The notes under the pieces are model-generated. The model had not been told where the DNA came from. It was given only the letters and a program-made list of their open reading frames with translations, and made no database searches. 64,000 nt of DNA. Origin: Spiribacter salinus M19-40 (GTDB lineage: Bacteria; Pseudomonadota; Gammaproteobacteria; Nitrococcales; Nitrococcaceae). The stretch covers positions 248,001 to 312,000 of the forward strand of contig NC_021291.1 in the NCBI RefSeq assembly GCF_000319575.2. Reading direction: 5' to 3'. The position numbers and the translations under genes were made by a program. Positions 8,686 to 17,886 of the stretch are shown piece after piece; positions within the stretch are counted from its first letter, which is position 1, and the number at the start of each line of letters is the position of its first letter.

Positions 8686-9815
8686 TACTTGTCTCCTTCC
8701 ATGCGCTCACGGGTAGGCGCATGACGAACGTCGCCCTCATGGGTCAGGCAGCTCTCGGCGATCACCTGATCGTCCCAGTCGAGGTGCAGTTCCCCATCCT
8801 TGATCAACAGATCCAGCAGATTACGGAGGTTACGCGCGTACATCTCGCTGGCATGCGTGGCGGCCATGCTGGGAATGTTCTTCGGCCCGGCGATGATGAC
8901 ACCGCCGTGCTCGACGTCCTTGCCGGCCTCGGTGAGTTCGCAGTTGCCGCCTGTCTCGGCGGCCATATCCACAATGACCGCGCCGGGTTTCATGCGCTCG
9001 ACTGTGGCCTTGTCAATAAGCTTCGGCGCCGGGCGGCCGGGGATCGCTGCGGTGGTGACCACGGCATCAGCCTGAGCAATGTGCTGTGCCAGGACTTCGG
9101 CTTGCTTGGCCTTTTCCTCGTCGGTGAGCTCACGGGCATAACCGCCTTCGCCTTCCGCGCTGACGCCCGTATCGATGAACTTACCCCCAAGGGATTCGAC
9201 CTGCTCCTTGGTGGCCGAACGGACATCGTAGGCCTCAACAATGGCGCCAAGCCGCTTGGCCGTGGCAATCGCCTGGAGCCCGGCAACACCCGCGCCGATG
9301 ACCACGACACGCGCGGGGCGCACCGTGCCGGCGGCCGTGGTGAGCATCGGGAAGAGCTTCGGGCTTAGATGGGCGGCGAGCAGCGCGCATTTATAGCCGC
9401 CCAGGTTGGCCTGCGAGGACAGGGCGTCGATGCCCTGGGCCCGGGTAATGCGGGGGACCAGTTCAAGCGCAAAGCTGGTCACCTTGCGTTTGCACAGGTT
9501 GCGAATGCGGCTATCGCCCTCGTGCGGTGTCATAAAGCCCATGACGATACTGCCCTCGGGCAGCTTGCCGGCCTCTTCGACTGAGGGTGGCTGGACGCGC
9601 AGGATGACATCCGCGCCGTCATACAGATCATTGGCCTTGTCAGCCCAAGTGACCCCTTCGTATTGATCGTCGGTGAACCCAGCGGCTTCTCCGGCACCGC
9701 GCTGGATGCGCACGTCCACTCCGAGCTTGTCGAGTGACTTGAGCACGCTGGGCACGAGCGCAACGCGGCGCTCGCCGCTGGCCGTTTCCTTGGGGACAGC
9801 AATGGTGATGCTCAT
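8685..9815 (-). CDS. pntAa: NAD(P) transhydrogenase alpha subunit, NAD(H)-binding part
   Basis: 376 residues from the ATG at 9815, which has GGAGACA 6 bases upstream; an upstream in-frame start would add 31 unconserved residues and is rejected. It starts with MSITIAVPKETASGERRVAL, the alanine dehydrogenase/PNT N-terminal domain, and contains the NAD-binding Rossmann loop VIGAGVAGLQAIATAKRLGA (about 170-189) followed by the acidic EAYDVR. It has no membrane helices, because these are carried by pntAb. This is domain I of the transhydrogenase and the first gene of the operon. Confidence 0.95.
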   Translation of the reverse strand: MSITIAVPKETASGERRVALVPSVLKSLDKLGVDVRIQRGAGEAAGFTDDQYEGVTWADKANDLYDGADVILRVQPPSVEEAGKLPEGSIVMGFMTPHEGDSRIRNLCKRKVTSFALELVPRITRAQGIDALSSQANLGGYKCALLAAHLSPKLFPMLTTAAGTVRPARVVVIGAGVAGLQAIATAKRLGAIVEAYDVRSATKEQVESLGGKFIDTGVSAEGEGGYARELTDEEKAKQAEVLAQHIAQADAVVTTAAIPGRPAPKLIDKATVERMKPGAVIVDMAAETGGNCELTEAGKDVEHGGVIIAGPKNIPSMAATHASEMYARNLRNLLDLLIKDGELHLDWDDQVIAESCLTHEGDVRHAPTRERMEGDK

Positions 9816-9850
9816 CAGGTTGTCTCCTGTCCGTAGACTGGTCTGTTTCG

Positions 9851-9864
9851 ACCGGCGAGCCGGT
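9851..9864. repeat. Short inverted repeat upstream of pntAa
   Basis: ACCGGC-GA-GCCGGT, a perfect 6+6 dyad, 36 bases upstream of the pntAa start. A TAGAAT (-10-like, 5 of 6) lies at 9871-9866 on the minus strand just upstream, with no good -35. If that promoter is real the dyad is at the extreme 5' end of the message and would act as an operator or 5' stabiliser. Confidence 0.35.
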
Positions 9865-10017
9865 AATTCTACAGAATCTGTGCAGCGAAACATCCCCGGG
9901 ACCGTCAAGTCAGCCCATCGTCATCAGGGCGTAACGCTTGCACATTAGCGTCAGGCATTAGATGATCATGACAGAACGTTGTCGCGGTGACACCGGCACG
10001 GGAAAAGGGGCAGCAGC

Positions 10018-10659
10018 GTGATGACGCTTCAGCACCACATCCTGCGGACCGACGTCTCGGGCATGCCACTTGAGTGGATTACCTACCAGGACGCGGTTCG
10101 TCTCTACACCCTCGATCAGGTGGTCTACACCTGCGGCCGAGGGCTCTATCGCATTCACGGGGGCTACAACGCCCGGTCTGGCCAACGCAGCGTCATCGAG
10201 GTCAATTCGATTGTCGCCACGGTGGGGGCCATGCAAGCCACGCTCAAGGGTAATCCTGCGTATGTCCCGCCGCTCAACAATGCCACATTGTTTCGGCGTG
10301 ATGACCATTTGTGTCTGTACTGCGGCGAGTCTCGCCGTGAGCGGGAGCTGTCTCGCGATCACGTCAAGCCGATCAGCCGGGGTGGTGCAGATGTCTGGAC
10401 CAACGTGGTGACAGCCTGCAAGCGCTGCAACAATCTCAAGGGCAACCGGACACCCGAGCAAGCGGGTATGCAGCTGCTCGCCGTGCCGTTCACACCCACG
10501 CATGCCGAGTATGTCTATCTGCAGGGTCGACGAATCCTGGCTGACCAGATGGCTTTTCTGCGGGCGCATTTCCCGCGCCGGAGCCCACTGCGGGAACGCC
10601 TTCAGCCGCTGGTCGATGAGACGGCGCTCGAGCTGGCGCCGATCGGCTACTCCGCCTGA
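10018..10659 (+). CDS. HNH endonuclease-family protein
   Basis: 213 residues. The start is GTG at 10018 or ATG at 10021, both behind an AAGGGG ribosome site. The C-terminal half (about residues 98-150) has the zinc-stabilised HNH core: CLYCGE, then SRDHVKPISRGG (the catalytic His in DHV), then TNVVTACKRCNNLKG with the N/H-equivalent positions and the second Cys pair. The N-terminal 90 residues are a separate alpha/beta region with no known motif. HNH proteins of this kind are found singly in many gammaproteobacterial chromosomes and act in DNA nicking or repair; no methylase, phage or restriction genes lie nearby. The last 13 bases overlap mlaA convergently. Confidence 0.85.
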   Translation: MMTLQHHILRTDVSGMPLEWITYQDAVRLYTLDQVVYTCGRGLYRIHGGYNARSGQRSVIEVNSIVATVGAMQATLKGNPAYVPPLNNATLFRRDDHLCLYCGESRRERELSRDHVKPISRGGADVWTNVVTACKRCNNLKGNRTPEQAGMQLLAVPFTPTHAEYVYLQGRRILADQMAFLRAHFPRRSPLRERLQPLVDETALELAPIGYSA

Positions 10660-11405
10660 TTGCTGTCCGAGTCCATTTCGTCAAAGAACTCGGCGTAAGG
10701 ATCGTCTTCAAGCGGCGGGTTCCCGTCGTAGATCTGATCCTGTCGATACTGCCGATAAGCTGAGCGTGTAAACACGTAGGGGTCGACGGCAGAGTCGTCT
10801 CGCAGTTGCGCGGCTCCATCGGCCCTGGCGCGTGTGTTGACGACGTTGATGGCAGTCAGACTGCCCATGGTGAGCGTGTCCAGCGCGATGTAGGTCATGA
10901 GGTTCGTGTAGTGAGCGACTGGGTACTGCGTGACATCGCGGCCGTTGGAAGGCCCGAAGAGCGGCAGTACGAGGTAGGGCCCCGAGTTGGCACCCCAAAC
11001 CCCGAGTGTCTGGCCGAAGTCCTCCGGGCGCGGCTCCAAGCCGAGCCAGGCGTCGGCCGGGTCAAAAATCCCGAGCACGCCGACGGTGCTGTTCATCACA
11101 AAGCGAACGGATTGACGGCCTGCACCCGCCGCCTTGCCCTGTAGGGCATCGTTGAGAATGTACCCCGGCGCCTGAAGGTTGCTGAAGAAATTATCGACGC
11201 CGCGTCGCACGCCTGAGGTGGTGACCCGAGTCCAGCCTTCGCTGGCGGGTTTGAGGACATAGGTGTCCAATTCCTCATTAAAGGCATAGACCCCACGATT
11301 GAACTCCTCGGCCGGGTCATTCGTCGCATCGGGATCTGTGGTGGTACTGCAACCGGTCAGAACAACGACCAGGAGCAGGGCCGTCAGGCCGTGGAATCGT
11401 CTCAT
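10647..11405 (-). CDS. mlaA: Outer-membrane lipid asymmetry lipoprotein MlaA (VacJ)
   Basis: 252 residues from the ATG at 11405, which has GGAGAG upstream and directly gives a lipoprotein signal with lipobox LTGC (Cys at residue 19). A longer frame start is rejected because it would bury this signal. After the lipid anchor come DPAEEFNRGVYAFNE and VDNFFSNLQAPGYILNDALQ, both conserved in MlaA, and GLEPRPEDFGQTLGVWG with the GPYLVLPLFGPS block. MlaA forms a ring in the outer membrane that removes mislocalised phospholipids from the outer leaflet and passes them to MlaC. The other mla genes are not in this window. Starts 22 bases after the reductase gene, so it is probably in the xth-ubiD operon. 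Confidence 0.93.
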   Translation of the reverse strand: MRRFHGLTALLLVVVLTGCSTTTDPDATNDPAEEFNRGVYAFNEELDTYVLKPASEGWTRVTTSGVRRGVDNFFSNLQAPGYILNDALQGKAAGAGRQSVRFVMNSTVGVLGIFDPADAWLGLEPRPEDFGQTLGVWGANSGPYLVLPLFGPSNGRDVTQYPVAHYTNLMTYIALDTLTMGSLTAINVVNTRARADGAAQLRDDSAVDPYVFTRSAYRQYRQDQIYDGNPPLEDDPYAEFFDEMDSDSNQAE

Positions 11406-11427
11406 GGGCTCTCTCCGTGAGCGCGGC

Positions 11428-12441
11428 TTAATCGCCACCGGCTTCGAATGAATCGTAGAACAGCCGGTCAGCTGGCAGTCCTGCAGCGGTGAATTCATCG
11501 CGGGCGGCATGAATCATGGGCGGTGGCCCGCTCATGTAGACATCAAAGCCACTCAGGTCCGGATGGTCAGCCAGGACCTGGTGGTGAACAAAACCCGTGG
11601 CACCCGCCCAATCACCGTCGCTGGCGGGCTCGGAGAGCACGGGCGTGTAATCGATGGCGCCATGCTGCTCGGCCCACTGGCGTGGCAGTTGGTTCAGGTA
11701 GAGGTCGGGCTCAGCGCGTGCACCCCAGTAAATGTGCATCGGACGGGTCGTGCCGACCTGCAGGGCGCGCTCCACAATGCCTTTGACAGGGCTGAAACCG
11801 GTGCCCCCACCCATCAGAATCATTGGCCGGTCGCTGTCTTCGCGCAAAAAGAAGTTGCCAAGTGGCCCTTCAAAGCGCAGCAAAGCACCGGGCTGCATGG
11901 TGGTGAAGGCGTATTCCGAGAACACGCCGCCGGGCAGATGGCGCACGTGCAGCTCCAGCAGGCCGTCCTCCCGGGGTGCGTTGCCGAGCGAGTAGCTGCG
12001 GCGTTGGCCGCCGCGGAGCAGGATGTCCAGATATTGCCCGGCGAGGAAGGACAAATGCTTATCGCGGGGCAGTTTCAGGAAAATTCGGCGGACATCCGGT
12101 GCGAGGTCGTCGATCTGCTCCACACGGGCGGGTAGCCGCTGCGGAATAATATCGCCGGCTTCCCGGACTTCCTGGACCCGGATGACGAGGTCGCTGCTGG
12201 CTCTGGCCTGACAGAACAGGGCCTTGCCCGCGGCATCCTCGCTGGCGTCGATGGCGGGTGGCAGGCCATCGGGATAGGCGATGGCGCCTTCAACGAGCTC
12301 GCCTTTGCAGGTGCCACACGTGCCATTGCGACAGCTGTAGGGCAGCATCAAACCGCTCCGAAGGGCGGCGTCGATGACGCTTTCGCCCTCGTCGACGTTA
12401 AAGGCGTGGTCGGTATCTTCGATGCGGACCTGATAACTCAT
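11428..12441 (-). CDS. 2Fe-2S ferredoxin / FAD-NAD(P)H oxidoreductase
   Basis: 337 residues in three modules. Residues 1-90 are a plant-type [2Fe-2S] ferredoxin with ligands in CRNGTCGTC and a later FCQA. Residues 100-200 are an FAD-binding barrel ([10 protein letters not shown] is the RxYS-N/S motif). Residues 205-337 are the NAD(P)H domain ([14 protein letters not shown], and [12 protein letters not shown] at the end). Similar proteins are often labelled CDP-6-deoxy-glucoseen reductase or phenol hydroxylase reductase, but that sugar pathway is absent here. The stop-start overlap with ubiD (ATGA) and the same pairing in other gammaproteobacteria suggest a redox role linked to ubiquinone synthesis. 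The electron acceptor is unknown. Confidence 0.85.
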   Translation of the reverse strand: MSYQVRIEDTDHAFNVDEGESVIDAALRSGLMLPYSCRNGTCGTCKGELVEGAIAYPDGLPPAIDASEDAAGKALFCQARASSDLVIRVQEVREAGDIIPQRLPARVEQIDDLAPDVRRIFLKLPRDKHLSFLAGQYLDILLRGGQRRSYSLGNAPREDGLLELHVRHLPGGVFSEYAFTTMQPGALLRFEGPLGNFFLREDSDRPMILMGGGTGFSPVKGIVERALQVGTTRPMHIYWGARAEPDLYLNQLPRQWAEQHGAIDYTPVLSEPASDGDWAGATGFVHHQVLADHPDLSGFDVYMSGPPPMIHAARDEFTAAGLPADRLFYDSFEAGGD

Positions 12442-13916
12442 CGGGTCTCCTTGTCGAGGCCCAGCTCGGGCCAGAGTTCATCGACGCGGGCCTTGATGGC
12501 CGCATCCATGGTGATCGCGCGGCCCCACTCTCGATCCGTTTCTCCGGGCCATTTGCTGGTGGCGTCAAACCCCATCTTCGAGCCGAGCCCGGAGACAGGC
12601 GAGGCGAAATCGAGGTAGTCGATGGGGGTGTTCTCGACCGTCACCGTGTCTCGTGCGGGGTCCATGCGTGTGGTCATGGCCCAAATGACATCTTCCCAGG
12701 CCCGGGCGTTCACATCCTCGTCCACCACAATAATGAATTTGGTGTACATAAACTGCCGCAGGAACGACCAGACCCCCATCATGACGCGCTTGGCATGCCC
12801 CGGATACTGCTTTTTCATGCTAATGACGGCCATGCGATAACTGCAGCCTTCGGGGGGCAGGTAAAAGTCCAGGATCTCGGGAAACTGCCGCTGCAGGATG
12901 GGCACGAACACCTCGTTGAGGGCCACGCCCAGCACCGCCGGCTCGTCAGGCGGACGGCCGGTGTAGGTGCTGTGATAGATCGGGTCATCGCGATGGGTGA
13001 TGCGATCAATGGTGAATACCGGAAAGTCATCCACCTCGTTGTAATACCCGGTGTGATCGCCAAATGGGCCTTCCGGGGCCATGTCACCGGGGTGGATATG
13101 GCCCTCGAGCACGATTTCCGCTGACGCGGGTACCTGCAGATCGGAGCCAATACAATTCACCAGCTCCGTGCGACTGCCGCGCAGTAGCCCGGCGAAGGCG
13201 TATTCGGACAGACTGTCGGGGACCGGTGTAACCGCACCGAGCAGGGTCGCGGGGTCGGCGCCCAGGGCAACGGCAATCGGAAAGGGCTCGCCGGGGTGAG
13301 CCTGCTGCCAGTCACGAAAATCCAGGGCGCCGCCGCGATGGGAGAGCCAGCGCATGATCACGCGATTGCGCCCGATGACCTGTTGGCGATAGATCCCGAG
13401 ATTCTGGCGTTTTTGCCCCGGGCCGCGGGTGATGACGAGCGCCCAGGTAATCAGTGGACCGGCATCCTCTGGCCAGCAGGTTTGAATGGGGAGCTGACCA
13501 AGATCGACGGCCTCGCCTTCAAGCACGTTTTTCTGGCAGGGCGCACTGCGCCGAACTTTGGGCGCCATATCGAGCACTTTTCGAAAGACCGGCAGGTTTT
13601 GCCAGGCCTCGCGCATGCCCTTCGGCGGTTCAGGTGATTTCAAAAAGGCCAGCAGCTCGCCGATCTCACGCAGGGCTTCGACGTTCTCGGCGCCCATCCC
13701 CAGGGCGACGCGCTCCGGCGTGCCGAAGAGATTGCCCAGTACGGGTGTGTCATGCCCTACCGGGTTTTCGAAAAGAATGGCTGGCCCACCCTGGCGCAGG
13801 GTGCGGTCGCAAATCTCCGTCATCTCCAGGGCTGGATCGACGGGCGCTGTGACCCGCTTGAGTTCACCGCGTGCCTCAAGCTGGCTGATGAAGTCTCGGA
13901 GGTCTTTGTACTGCAT
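12438..13916 (-). CDS. ubiD: 4-hydroxy-3-polyprenylbenzoate decarboxylase
   Basis: 492 residues from the ATG at 13916 ([10 protein letters not shown], the family start; an upstream in-frame start would overlap xth). UbiD uses prenylated FMN to decarboxylate the ubiquinone precursor. It shows the family blocks [48 protein letters not shown] (prFMN and metal pocket) and [12 protein letters not shown]. Starts 4 bases after the xth stop. The prFMN synthase gene ubiX is not in the window. ubiC and ubiA lie 45 kb away at 58374-59802. Confidence 0.95.
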   Translation of the reverse strand: MQYKDLRDFISQLEARGELKRVTAPVDPALEMTEICDRTLRQGGPAILFENPVGHDTPVLGNLFGTPERVALGMGAENVEALREIGELLAFLKSPEPPKGMREAWQNLPVFRKVLDMAPKVRRSAPCQKNVLEGEAVDLGQLPIQTCWPEDAGPLITWALVITRGPGQKRQNLGIYRQQVIGRNRVIMRWLSHRGGALDFRDWQQAHPGEPFPIAVALGADPATLLGAVTPVPDSLSEYAFAGLLRGSRTELVNCIGSDLQVPASAEIVLEGHIHPGDMAPEGPFGDHTGYYNEVDDFPVFTIDRITHRDDPIYHSTYTGRPPDEPAVLGVALNEVFVPILQRQFPEILDFYLPPEGCSYRMAVISMKKQYPGHAKRVMMGVWSFLRQFMYTKFIIVVDEDVNARAWEDVIWAMTTRMDPARDTVTVENTPIDYLDFASPVSGLGSKMGFDATSKWPGETDREWGRAITMDAAIKARVDELWPELGLDKETR

Positions 13917-13920
13917 CGGC

Positions 13921-14700
13921 TTATCCGCTCCCGTCAGGCGCGAATTCGGCGACAACCGGTGTGTGATCGGAAGGCCGGTCCCAGGTGCGGGGATCGCGCT
14001 CGATGGTGCTGGTGCGCAGTTCGGCGGTAACGGCCGGGCTGGTCAGAATCAAATCGATTCGCAGCCCCCGGTTGCGCTTGAAATTATTCATTCGGTAATC
14101 CCACCATGAGAACGCGCGCTCCGGCTGCTCGAAGGCCCGGAAACTGTCGGTGAAGCCGAGATCGAGAATCTGGCCCAATGCCTTGCGCTCGGGTGTCGAA
14201 CACAGAATCTGCTCATGCCACTCCTCTGGGTCGTGCACGTCGGCGTCCGCCGGGGCGATGTTGAAGTCGCCAACCACCACCACCCGCTCATGCCGTTCAA
14301 GCTCGGCGGCTAGCCAGGCCTGAAGCTTGTCCAACCAGCCCAGTTTGTATTCGTACTTGTCGCTGCCCACCGCCTTGCCGTTGGGGACGTAGAGGTTGAT
14401 AAACCGCAGGCCATCCACCGTCGCGCCCAGGACGCGGCGCTGCGGGTCTTCCAGCCCCGGAAGGTCGGTCATGACGTCGTTAAGTGGCGAGCGGGCGAGC
14501 ACGGCAACGCCGTTATAGGTTTTCTGCCCAGCATAAGCGACCTCATAGCCTGCTTCACGGATCGCCTCGCTCGGAAACTTCTCGTCGGTGAGCTTGGTTT
14601 CCTGCAGTCCGAGAATGTCCGGCTGAGCGGCTTCGAGCCAATCGAGAACGTGGGGCAGGCGGACGTTCAGGGAGTTGACGTTCCAGGAGGCAACTTTCAC
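13921..14700 (-). CDS. xth: Exodeoxyribonuclease III
   Basis: 259 residues, starting at a GTG with TAGGAG upstream. ExoIII-type AP endonucleases repair abasic sites in base-excision repair. Motifs in order: [21 protein letters not shown] (metal-binding Glu), [18 protein letters not shown] (catalytic Asp and Asn), [14 protein letters not shown], and the terminal SDHTPV with the catalytic Asp-His. First gene of an apparent xth-ubiD-reductase-mlaA operon; the 78 bases between it and egtD hold no convincing promoter or terminator. Confidence 0.95.
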   Translation of the reverse strand: MKVASWNVNSLNVRLPHVLDWLEAAQPDILGLQETKLTDEKFPSEAIREAGYEVAYAGQKTYNGVAVLARSPLNDVMTDLPGLEDPQRRVLGATVDGLRFINLYVPNGKAVGSDKYEYKLGWLDKLQAWLAAELERHERVVVVGDFNIAPADADVHDPEEWHEQILCSTPERKALGQILDLGFTDSFRAFEQPERAFSWWDYRMNNFKRNRGLRIDLILTSPAVTAELRTSTIERDPRTWDRPSDHTPVVAEFAPDGSG

Positions 14701-14778
14701 AGCGCAGGGCTCCTATGGGGGTTTGACACCAACTGGGGATTGTAACCGCTGCCAATGATGAGCGCAGTGCTGATGGGT

Positions 14779-15711
14779 TCAGTCAGGGGTGGATTGCATC
14801 ATCAAGACCGCGAAGCGGGACTCGGCGTCATGCCACTGGTGACTCACCACCCAATCGGCTTCGGCGGCCAGGGCCGTGAATCCCGCGATGCTGTACTTGT
14901 GAGAGGTCTCGGTGTGCAGGCTCTCGCCGGCCTCAAGCTCGAATGACTCGCCGGCCATCTGGACGGACACAGGCCGCTCGCAGACCAGATGCATCTCAAT
15001 GCGTGGAGGGTCTTCGAAATACCGCGCTTCGTGGCGGAAGGCCGCGAGATCGAAATTGGCGTCGAGCTCGCGGTTGATCCGCACGAGCAGGTTGCGATTG
15101 AACTCGGCGGTCACCCCCTCGGGGTCGTCATAGGCGGGAATCAGGACTTCCGGGGATTTGTCGAGATCGATCCCGAGCAGAAAACGTGCCCCATCCCCCA
15201 GCAGGGTGTGGCAGTGACGGAGCAGGGCATGCGCGTTTTCGGCGGTGAGGTTGCCAATGGTTGAGCCCGGGAAGAACCCCAGTCGGCCCGTGTGTGCCGG
15301 CAGATCAGGGGGCAGGTCGAAGGCGGTGGTAAAGTCGGCCACCCACGGGTGAACGGGCAGGTTCGGTACCTGCGCGCGCAGCGTCTCGGCCGCCTCGGCG
15401 AGGTACGCCGCGGAGATGTCGAGCGGCACGTAGCCGGCCGGCTGCTCAAGCGCACGCAGTAGCGGTGCGGTTTTGCGGCTTGAGCCGCTGCCAAGCTCCA
15501 CGACAAGGCTGTCGGTTGGCACGACCGCCGCGATATCGGCCAGGTGCGCGTCGAGAATACTGATCTCCGTGCGGGTTGGGTAATAGCTCGGTAGGCGGGT
15601 GATGGCCTCAAAGAGCTCCGAGCCGCGCTGGTCGTACAACCAGGTCGATGGAATGCGATGACCCGGCTCACGCAGGGCCGCGAGGACGTCATCCTTCAGG
15701 GTTTGAGTCAT
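14779..15711 (-). CDS. egtD: L-histidine N-alpha-methyltransferase (hercynine synthase)
   Basis: 310 residues. EgtD trimethylates histidine with three S-adenosylmethionines to give hercynine, the shared precursor of ergothioneine and selenoneine. Visible blocks: STWLYDQRGSELFEAIT near the N-terminus, the SAM-binding VELGSGSSRKTAPLLRAL (about residues 70-87), LGFFPGSTIGNL (about 141-152), the ALLGIDLDKS-like loop (FLLGIDLDKS) and the histidine-pocket segment ESLHTETSHKYS near the end. It begins 23 bases after the permease gene on the same strand and is the last gene of the senA-ABC-egtD run. No egtA, egtC or egtE is present in the window. AGGATA serves as the ribosome site. Confidence 0.94.
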   Translation of the reverse strand: MTQTLKDDVLAALREPGHRIPSTWLYDQRGSELFEAITRLPSYYPTRTEISILDAHLADIAAVVPTDSLVVELGSGSSRKTAPLLRALEQPAGYVPLDISAAYLAEAAETLRAQVPNLPVHPWVADFTTAFDLPPDLPAHTGRLGFFPGSTIGNLTAENAHALLRHCHTLLGDGARFLLGIDLDKSPEVLIPAYDDPEGVTAEFNRNLLVRINRELDANFDLAAFRHEARYFEDPPRIEMHLVCERPVSVQMAGESFELEAGESLHTETSHKYSIAGFTALAAEADWVVSHQWHDAESRFAVLMMQSTPD

Positions 15712-15734
15712 AGTCGTATCCTGTGTGCTAAGCG

Positions 15735-17249
15735 TCAGGGCGGCGTGGACGCCGTGGGTGTTGTGCGCAGTTGCAGGTGTTGGCGCATGCGCCGGGCGAC
15801 GGCGTCCACGGCGATGTTCAGCAAGGCGGTGATGAGGATCAGGACCATGGCGCGGTCAAAGCGCAGCTCCTGGATTGCGCTATCCACATAGAAGCCGAGG
15901 GTGGTGATCCCGAGAATCCCGAGGATGGCGGTCTCGCGCATGATGATTTCCCAGCGATAGAACAAGAACGCGAGGAAGGGCCGGTAGAGCCGCGGGACCA
16001 CCTCGTGGGTATAACGGTTAAAGCCGCCCACGGCATCAGGCCGCAGCGAGAGCTGGTTGCTCTGGCGGCCGATGAGATGACCGATGATCGCGCCATTGTG
16101 GATGGCCAGCGCCGCAACGGCGGGCAGCATGGAGGGCCCCCAGAGCTGCAGCAGGATATAGGCGAGCAGATACTCGGGCGTTGAGCGGCCGATGATAAGC
16201 AGCGCGTTGCCGCCGCCCCGGGTGATGGGCCCCGAGAAAAGCCGCGAGATCAGCGGGAAGCTGATCAGCGCCAGCACGCCAGTCGCCACCAGCGCAATCT
16301 GGGTCAGTACGAGCGTCGCGCCGATGCCGGGCAGCGCCTGGTTGACCAGCAGATCCCACAGCCAGGGGCCAAGCCCCGCTAAGCCCTCACCGCTGCGCAG
16401 CGGTGCCGGGATGATGTCCTCGGTGAAAAACCGGGTGGCATTACCCCAAACAATGGGCAGCCCCGTGCCAAGGAAAAACGGCGCGGCCAGCAGGTAGAAA
16501 GGCACCAGACGCGGACGCACCCACAGGCGGAGGCTGGCAATCAGCGCGAGGAAGAGCAGGAGCAGCATGCCGACCTCGCCGTACAACCCTTCGCCATAGG
16601 CGCTTTCCAGATAAAAGCCGAGCGTGGGCATGCCCACAAAGCCAAGGATGGCACTGGAGCGCATGCCGCATTCCAGCCGGTAGCTGGTGTAGCTCATGAG
16701 ATGGGGCCACACATCGGGGACCCGGGCATACCAGAAGGTGGAAATCAGCCCACTGCCCGCCGGTAGCGCGCGTGCCGGGCGCGCATCGCCTTCCTCAAGG
16801 ATCTCGCTGTACACCCGGGCAAAGACCGCGGCATAAGGCAGCGCGATGGCGAGCACCCCGGTGAGTGGGTGTAGCCCGAAAAACTGCAAGAAGATCAGGG
16901 CCCAGAAGAGCTCATGAATCCCCCGAATAAACGCGCAGGCACCACGGACCCAGCGGTGGTGAAACACCAGGGCGAGCCCCATCCCCGCGATCGCGGCGAG
17001 GCCCACGCCGGTAAAGGCAAACGTGATGGTGCGCAGCAGCGCGGTGCCCGCCGTATCCAGGGTGCGGAAATCTGGCTGGATCAGGCCGTGGGCGAAACGG
17101 CCCAACTCCGCCCAGGGGGAAATGGAGCGGATCTCGAAGTCCGCGAGCGCCACGCAAACCAGCGCGATCGCGACCAGCCACAAGCTGGTGCGGACCGTTG
17201 GAGACGATAGCGCGGTCCAGGCCAGGGGGCTGCGCTCAGTAAAGCGCAT
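15735..17249 (-). CDS. PhnE-like ABC permease, two domains fused; probable selenium oxyanion importer
   Basis: 504 residues from the ATG at 17249 (overlapping the ATPase stop by 14 bases); an ATG at 17285 would add 12 residues. The protein is an internal duplication: two PhnE-type permease domains, each with about six membrane helices. Each ends in a matching coupling-helix block, YRLECGMRSSAILGFVG in the first half and YRWEIIMRETAILGILG in the second. Single-domain PhnE permeases are about 260-280 residues and pair as dimers; here one chain supplies both halves. The gene lies between the ATPase and egtD. The phosphonate-like fold is clear; the substrate is not. Its position among selenoneine genes points to selenite or selenate, or a related small anion. 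Confidence 0.8.
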   Translation of the reverse strand: MRFTERSPLAWTALSSPTVRTSLWLVAIALVCVALADFEIRSISPWAELGRFAHGLIQPDFRTLDTAGTALLRTITFAFTGVGLAAIAGMGLALVFHHRWVRGACAFIRGIHELFWALIFLQFFGLHPLTGVLAIALPYAAVFARVYSEILEEGDARPARALPAGSGLISTFWYARVPDVWPHLMSYTSYRLECGMRSSAILGFVGMPTLGFYLESAYGEGLYGEVGMLLLLFLALIASLRLWVRPRLVPFYLLAAPFFLGTGLPIVWGNATRFFTEDIIPAPLRSGEGLAGLGPWLWDLLVNQALPGIGATLVLTQIALVATGVLALISFPLISRLFSGPITRGGGNALLIIGRSTPEYLLAYILLQLWGPSMLPAVAALAIHNGAIIGHLIGRQSNQLSLRPDAVGGFNRYTHEVVPRLYRPFLAFLFYRWEIIMRETAILGILGITTLGFYVDSAIQELRFDRAMVLILITALLNIAVDAVARRMRQHLQLRTTPTASTPP

Positions 17250-17886
17250 CAAGTGCCTCGGTCTCGACGGCGTCGGCAGCGACATCCATCGCGATCAGGC
17301 CATGGCGAATGCCGACAAGTCGGTCGGCATAGCGCCGAGCCAGTTGCAGATCATGCATGGCGATCACTGCGGTTTCATACTGCTCTGTGAGGGCTTCCAT
17401 TACCCGCTCAGCCCGGGGGCCATCCAGGGCTGAAACGGGCTCATCGGCGAGTAGCACATGGCCGCCTTGAAAAAGGGTGCGGGCGACGGCCACGCGCTGG
17501 CGTTGTCCACCCGAGAGTTCACCGGTGCGGGCCCAGAGCGTTTCAGTCATGTCGAGGCGCTCAAGCACAGCCGTGACGCCCTTCACCTCCCGCCGGAAAG
17601 GCCGGATGAGATTGGCGAGGTTGTACGCCGCTGAATGGTGACTGAGTTGGCCCATAAACACGTTATGAAACACGCTGAGGGTTTCGACCAGGCCAAGGTC
17701 TTGCGGCATCAGCGCAATATCTCGGCGCGTGCGGTCGTGCAGTAACGCGAGCAGCGTGGACTTGCCAGCGCCACTGCGCCCCACGAGGGCCACGCGTTCG
17801 CCCGCGTTAATGTCGAGGTCGAGTGGACCAAGCACCGGCTGCCCGCCGTAGTCCGCGCGGGCGCCGGTGAGGGCAAGTGCGCTCAT
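17236..17886 (-). CDS. ABC transporter ATPase, PhnC-like
   Basis: 216 residues, compact compared with about 250-280 for typical PhnC. Walker A GRSGAGKST (about residues 36-44), Q-loop LMPQDLGLV, signature LSGGQRQRVAVAR, Walker B VLLADEPVSALD and the H-loop AMHDL are all intact, so it should hydrolyse ATP. The segment LSVFHNVFMGQL resembles phosphonate importer ATPases. It overlaps the binding-protein gene by one base and the permease gene by 14 (or 50) bases, so the three transporter genes are tightly coupled. Confidence 0.9.
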   Translation of the reverse strand: MSALALTGARADYGGQPVLGPLDLDINAGERVALVGRSGAGKSTLLALLHDRTRRDIALMPQDLGLVETLSVFHNVFMGQLSHHSAAYNLANLIRPFRREVKGVTAVLERLDMTETLWARTGELSGGQRQRVAVARTLFQGGHVLLADEPVSALDGPRAERVMEALTEQYETAVIAMHDLQLARRYADRLVGIRHGLIAMDVAADAVETEALDALY

